A stretch of DNA of 64,000 nucleotides, taken from positions 62,001 through 126,000 of the forward strand of contig NZ_JACHBW010000006.1 of NCBI RefSeq assembly GCF_014200455.1. The letters run 5' to 3'. Position 1 is the stretch's first letter. Every line of letters starts with the position of its first letter. The notes beneath the pieces are model-generated. The model searched no databases, was not told where the DNA came from, and was given only the letters and a program-made list of their open reading frames with translations. The DNA comes from Paraburkholderia bannensis. GTDB taxonomy: Bacteria; Pseudomonadota; Gammaproteobacteria; Burkholderiales; Burkholderiaceae. Positions 63,105 through 64,000 of this stretch are shown piece after piece. A program made the translations under genes and the position numbers.

Positions 63105-64000
63105 ATGCAATACCGTCGTTTTGGCCAGACCGGCCTCAATGTCTCGCGTTTATGTCTTGGCACCATGACCTTCGGCCTGCAGACCGAAGAAAACGTGTCC
63201 CGCCTGATTCTCGACAGGGCCGCCGACGCCGGAATCAATTTCATCGACACGGCCGACGTGTACCCGCTAGGCGGCGGTGAAACCAACGCGGGCCGCACCG
63301 AGGAAATCGTCGGGCGCTGGCTCAAGGGCCGCCGCGATCGCTTCATTCTGGCAACGAAGGCGGTGGGCAAGGTGGGGCCATCGCCGTGGGATCAGGGCGC
63401 GTCGCGCAAGCATCTGCTGGACGCCATCGACCACTCGCTGCGGCGTCTGAATACCGATTACGTCGATCTCTACCAGTTGCATTCCGACGACGCCCATACG
63501 CCGATCGATGAAACCCTCGAAGCGCTCGACACCATCGTGCGCGCGGGCAAGGCGCGTTATATCGGCGTGTCGAATTTCCTCGCCTATCGGCTCGCGCGTG
63601 CTCTTGGCCGCGCCGATGTGCTGCGCGTGGCGCGCTTCGTCTCCGTGCAGCCGCGCTACAACCTGCTGTTTCGCCAGATCGAGCGCGAGTTGCTGCCGCT
63701 CGCGGGTGAAGAGGGCCTTGCCGTGATTCCCTACAACCCGCTCGCGGGTGGCTTGTTGACGGGCAAATACCGTCACGACAGCAAGCCGGGCGAGGGCCGC
63801 TTTTCGCAGAGCGTGGGCGTGGCAGGCGCGATGTATCAGGACCGCTACTGGCATCAGCGCGAATTCGACAGTATCGAGCAGCTGCGCGGCATTGCGCAGG
63901 AAGCGGGCCAGTCGCTCACGACCGCCTCGGTGGCATGGGTGCTGGCGAATCCGTTGGTGACTTCGGCGCTGATTGGCGCGAGCCGGCCCGAGCAACTGGA
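63105..64000 (+). CDS. Aldo/keto reductase, 3' end outside window
   Basis: The ATG at 63105 follows AAGGAG; the frame stays open to the window end (298 codons seen). QYRRFGQTGLNVSRLCLGTM, catalytic D and Y in FIDTADVYPLGGGETNAGRT, K in LATKAVGKVG, and H in YVDLYQLHSDD form the tetrad of the NADPH-dependent family; ALIGASRPEQL is the start of the cofactor-binding end. The best guess is a YajO/Tas-like subgroup; substrate unknown. Confidence 0.9.
   Translation, partial: MQYRRFGQTGLNVSRLCLGTMTFGLQTEENVSRLILDRAADAGINFIDTADVYPLGGGETNAGRTEEIVGRWLKGRRDRFILATKAVGKVGPSPWDQGASRKHLLDAIDHSLRRLNTDYVDLYQLHSDDAHTPIDETLEALDTIVRAGKARYIGVSNFLAYRLARALGRADVLRVARFVSVQPRYNLLFRQIERELLPLAGEEGLAVIPYNPLAGGLLTGKYRHDSKPGEGRFSQSVGVAGAMYQDRYWHQREFDSIEQLRGIAQEAGQSLTTASVAWVLANPLVTSALIGASRPEQL

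Overview
The window is GC-rich bacterial DNA whose gene content and protein sequences look like a member of the Burkholderiaceae (Paraburkholderia/Caballeronia type). This rests on recognised protein families and on the recC-recB-recD order, not on a marker gene: no rRNA or tRNA gene was seen. Most of it is ordinary chromosome with tightly packed, often ATGA-overlapping operons. Two stretches (about 15.0-23.3 kb and 55.4-57.8 kb) are accessory DNA with truncated genes, AT-richer cassettes and mobile-element traces.

Region by region: (1) 1-8.4 kb is a surface-polysaccharide block: a beta-propeller-like protein cut by the window start, a Wzx-type flippase, a double-domain glycosyltransferase, an O-acyltransferase, a small membrane peptide and galU (UDP-glucose supply). 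(2) 8.4-14.5 kb holds a BMP-type nucleoside-binding protein with a purine/cytidine-type deaminase, then two peptidases of families usually active in acid (sedolisin S53 and serine carboxypeptidase S10), the second behind a perfect 22-bp palindrome, and a nucleoside 2-deoxyribosyltransferase-like gene. (3) 15.0-23.3 kb is a polymorphic-toxin island: a vgrG 5' fragment joined to a 5'-truncated rhs gene ending in a Tse2-like ADP-ribosyltransferase toxin, its likely immunity gene, a SymE-like toxin, an XRE regulator divergent from a CHC2/TOPRIM primase, a 1,037-bp exact direct duplication of the XRE-primase region, an orphan rhs toxin tip with its own immunity gene, and a PAAR protein. Its right edge lies inside a broken MFS transporter gene.

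(4) 24.4-31.2 kb: an amino-acid-type binding protein, a ferredoxin-reductase-like flavoprotein, an autotransporter O-heptosyltransferase (TibC/Aah type) with no autotransporter beside it, and ugpAEC without ugpB or ugpQ. (5) 31.4-41.1 kb: the complete recCBD operon (double-strand break repair). (6) 41.2-50.4 kb: Ohr peroxidase and a TetR regulator with a palindrome inside its own promoter, a LysE exporter, a second TetR regulator divergent from an EmrA-EmrB-NodT tripartite efflux operon, then a cytochrome b561 plus catalase-related haem peroxidase pair. (7) 50.6-55.4 kb: a GFA-family protein, an aldehyde dehydrogenase, a Tat-exported phospholipase C and a small lipoprotein.

(8) 55.6-57.8 kb is a gene graveyard: an internally deleted IS5-family transposase, a BNR-repeat immunity-like pseudogene, and tails of other genes. 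(9) 57.8-64 kb returns to core genes: small conserved proteins, a FucU/RbsD mutarotase, a DUF1330 protein, a probable small RNA with duplicated anti-Shine-Dalgarno (CTCCTCC) motifs and its own promoter and terminator, a small membrane protein, a TPR-glycosyltransferase, and an aldo/keto reductase cut by the window end.
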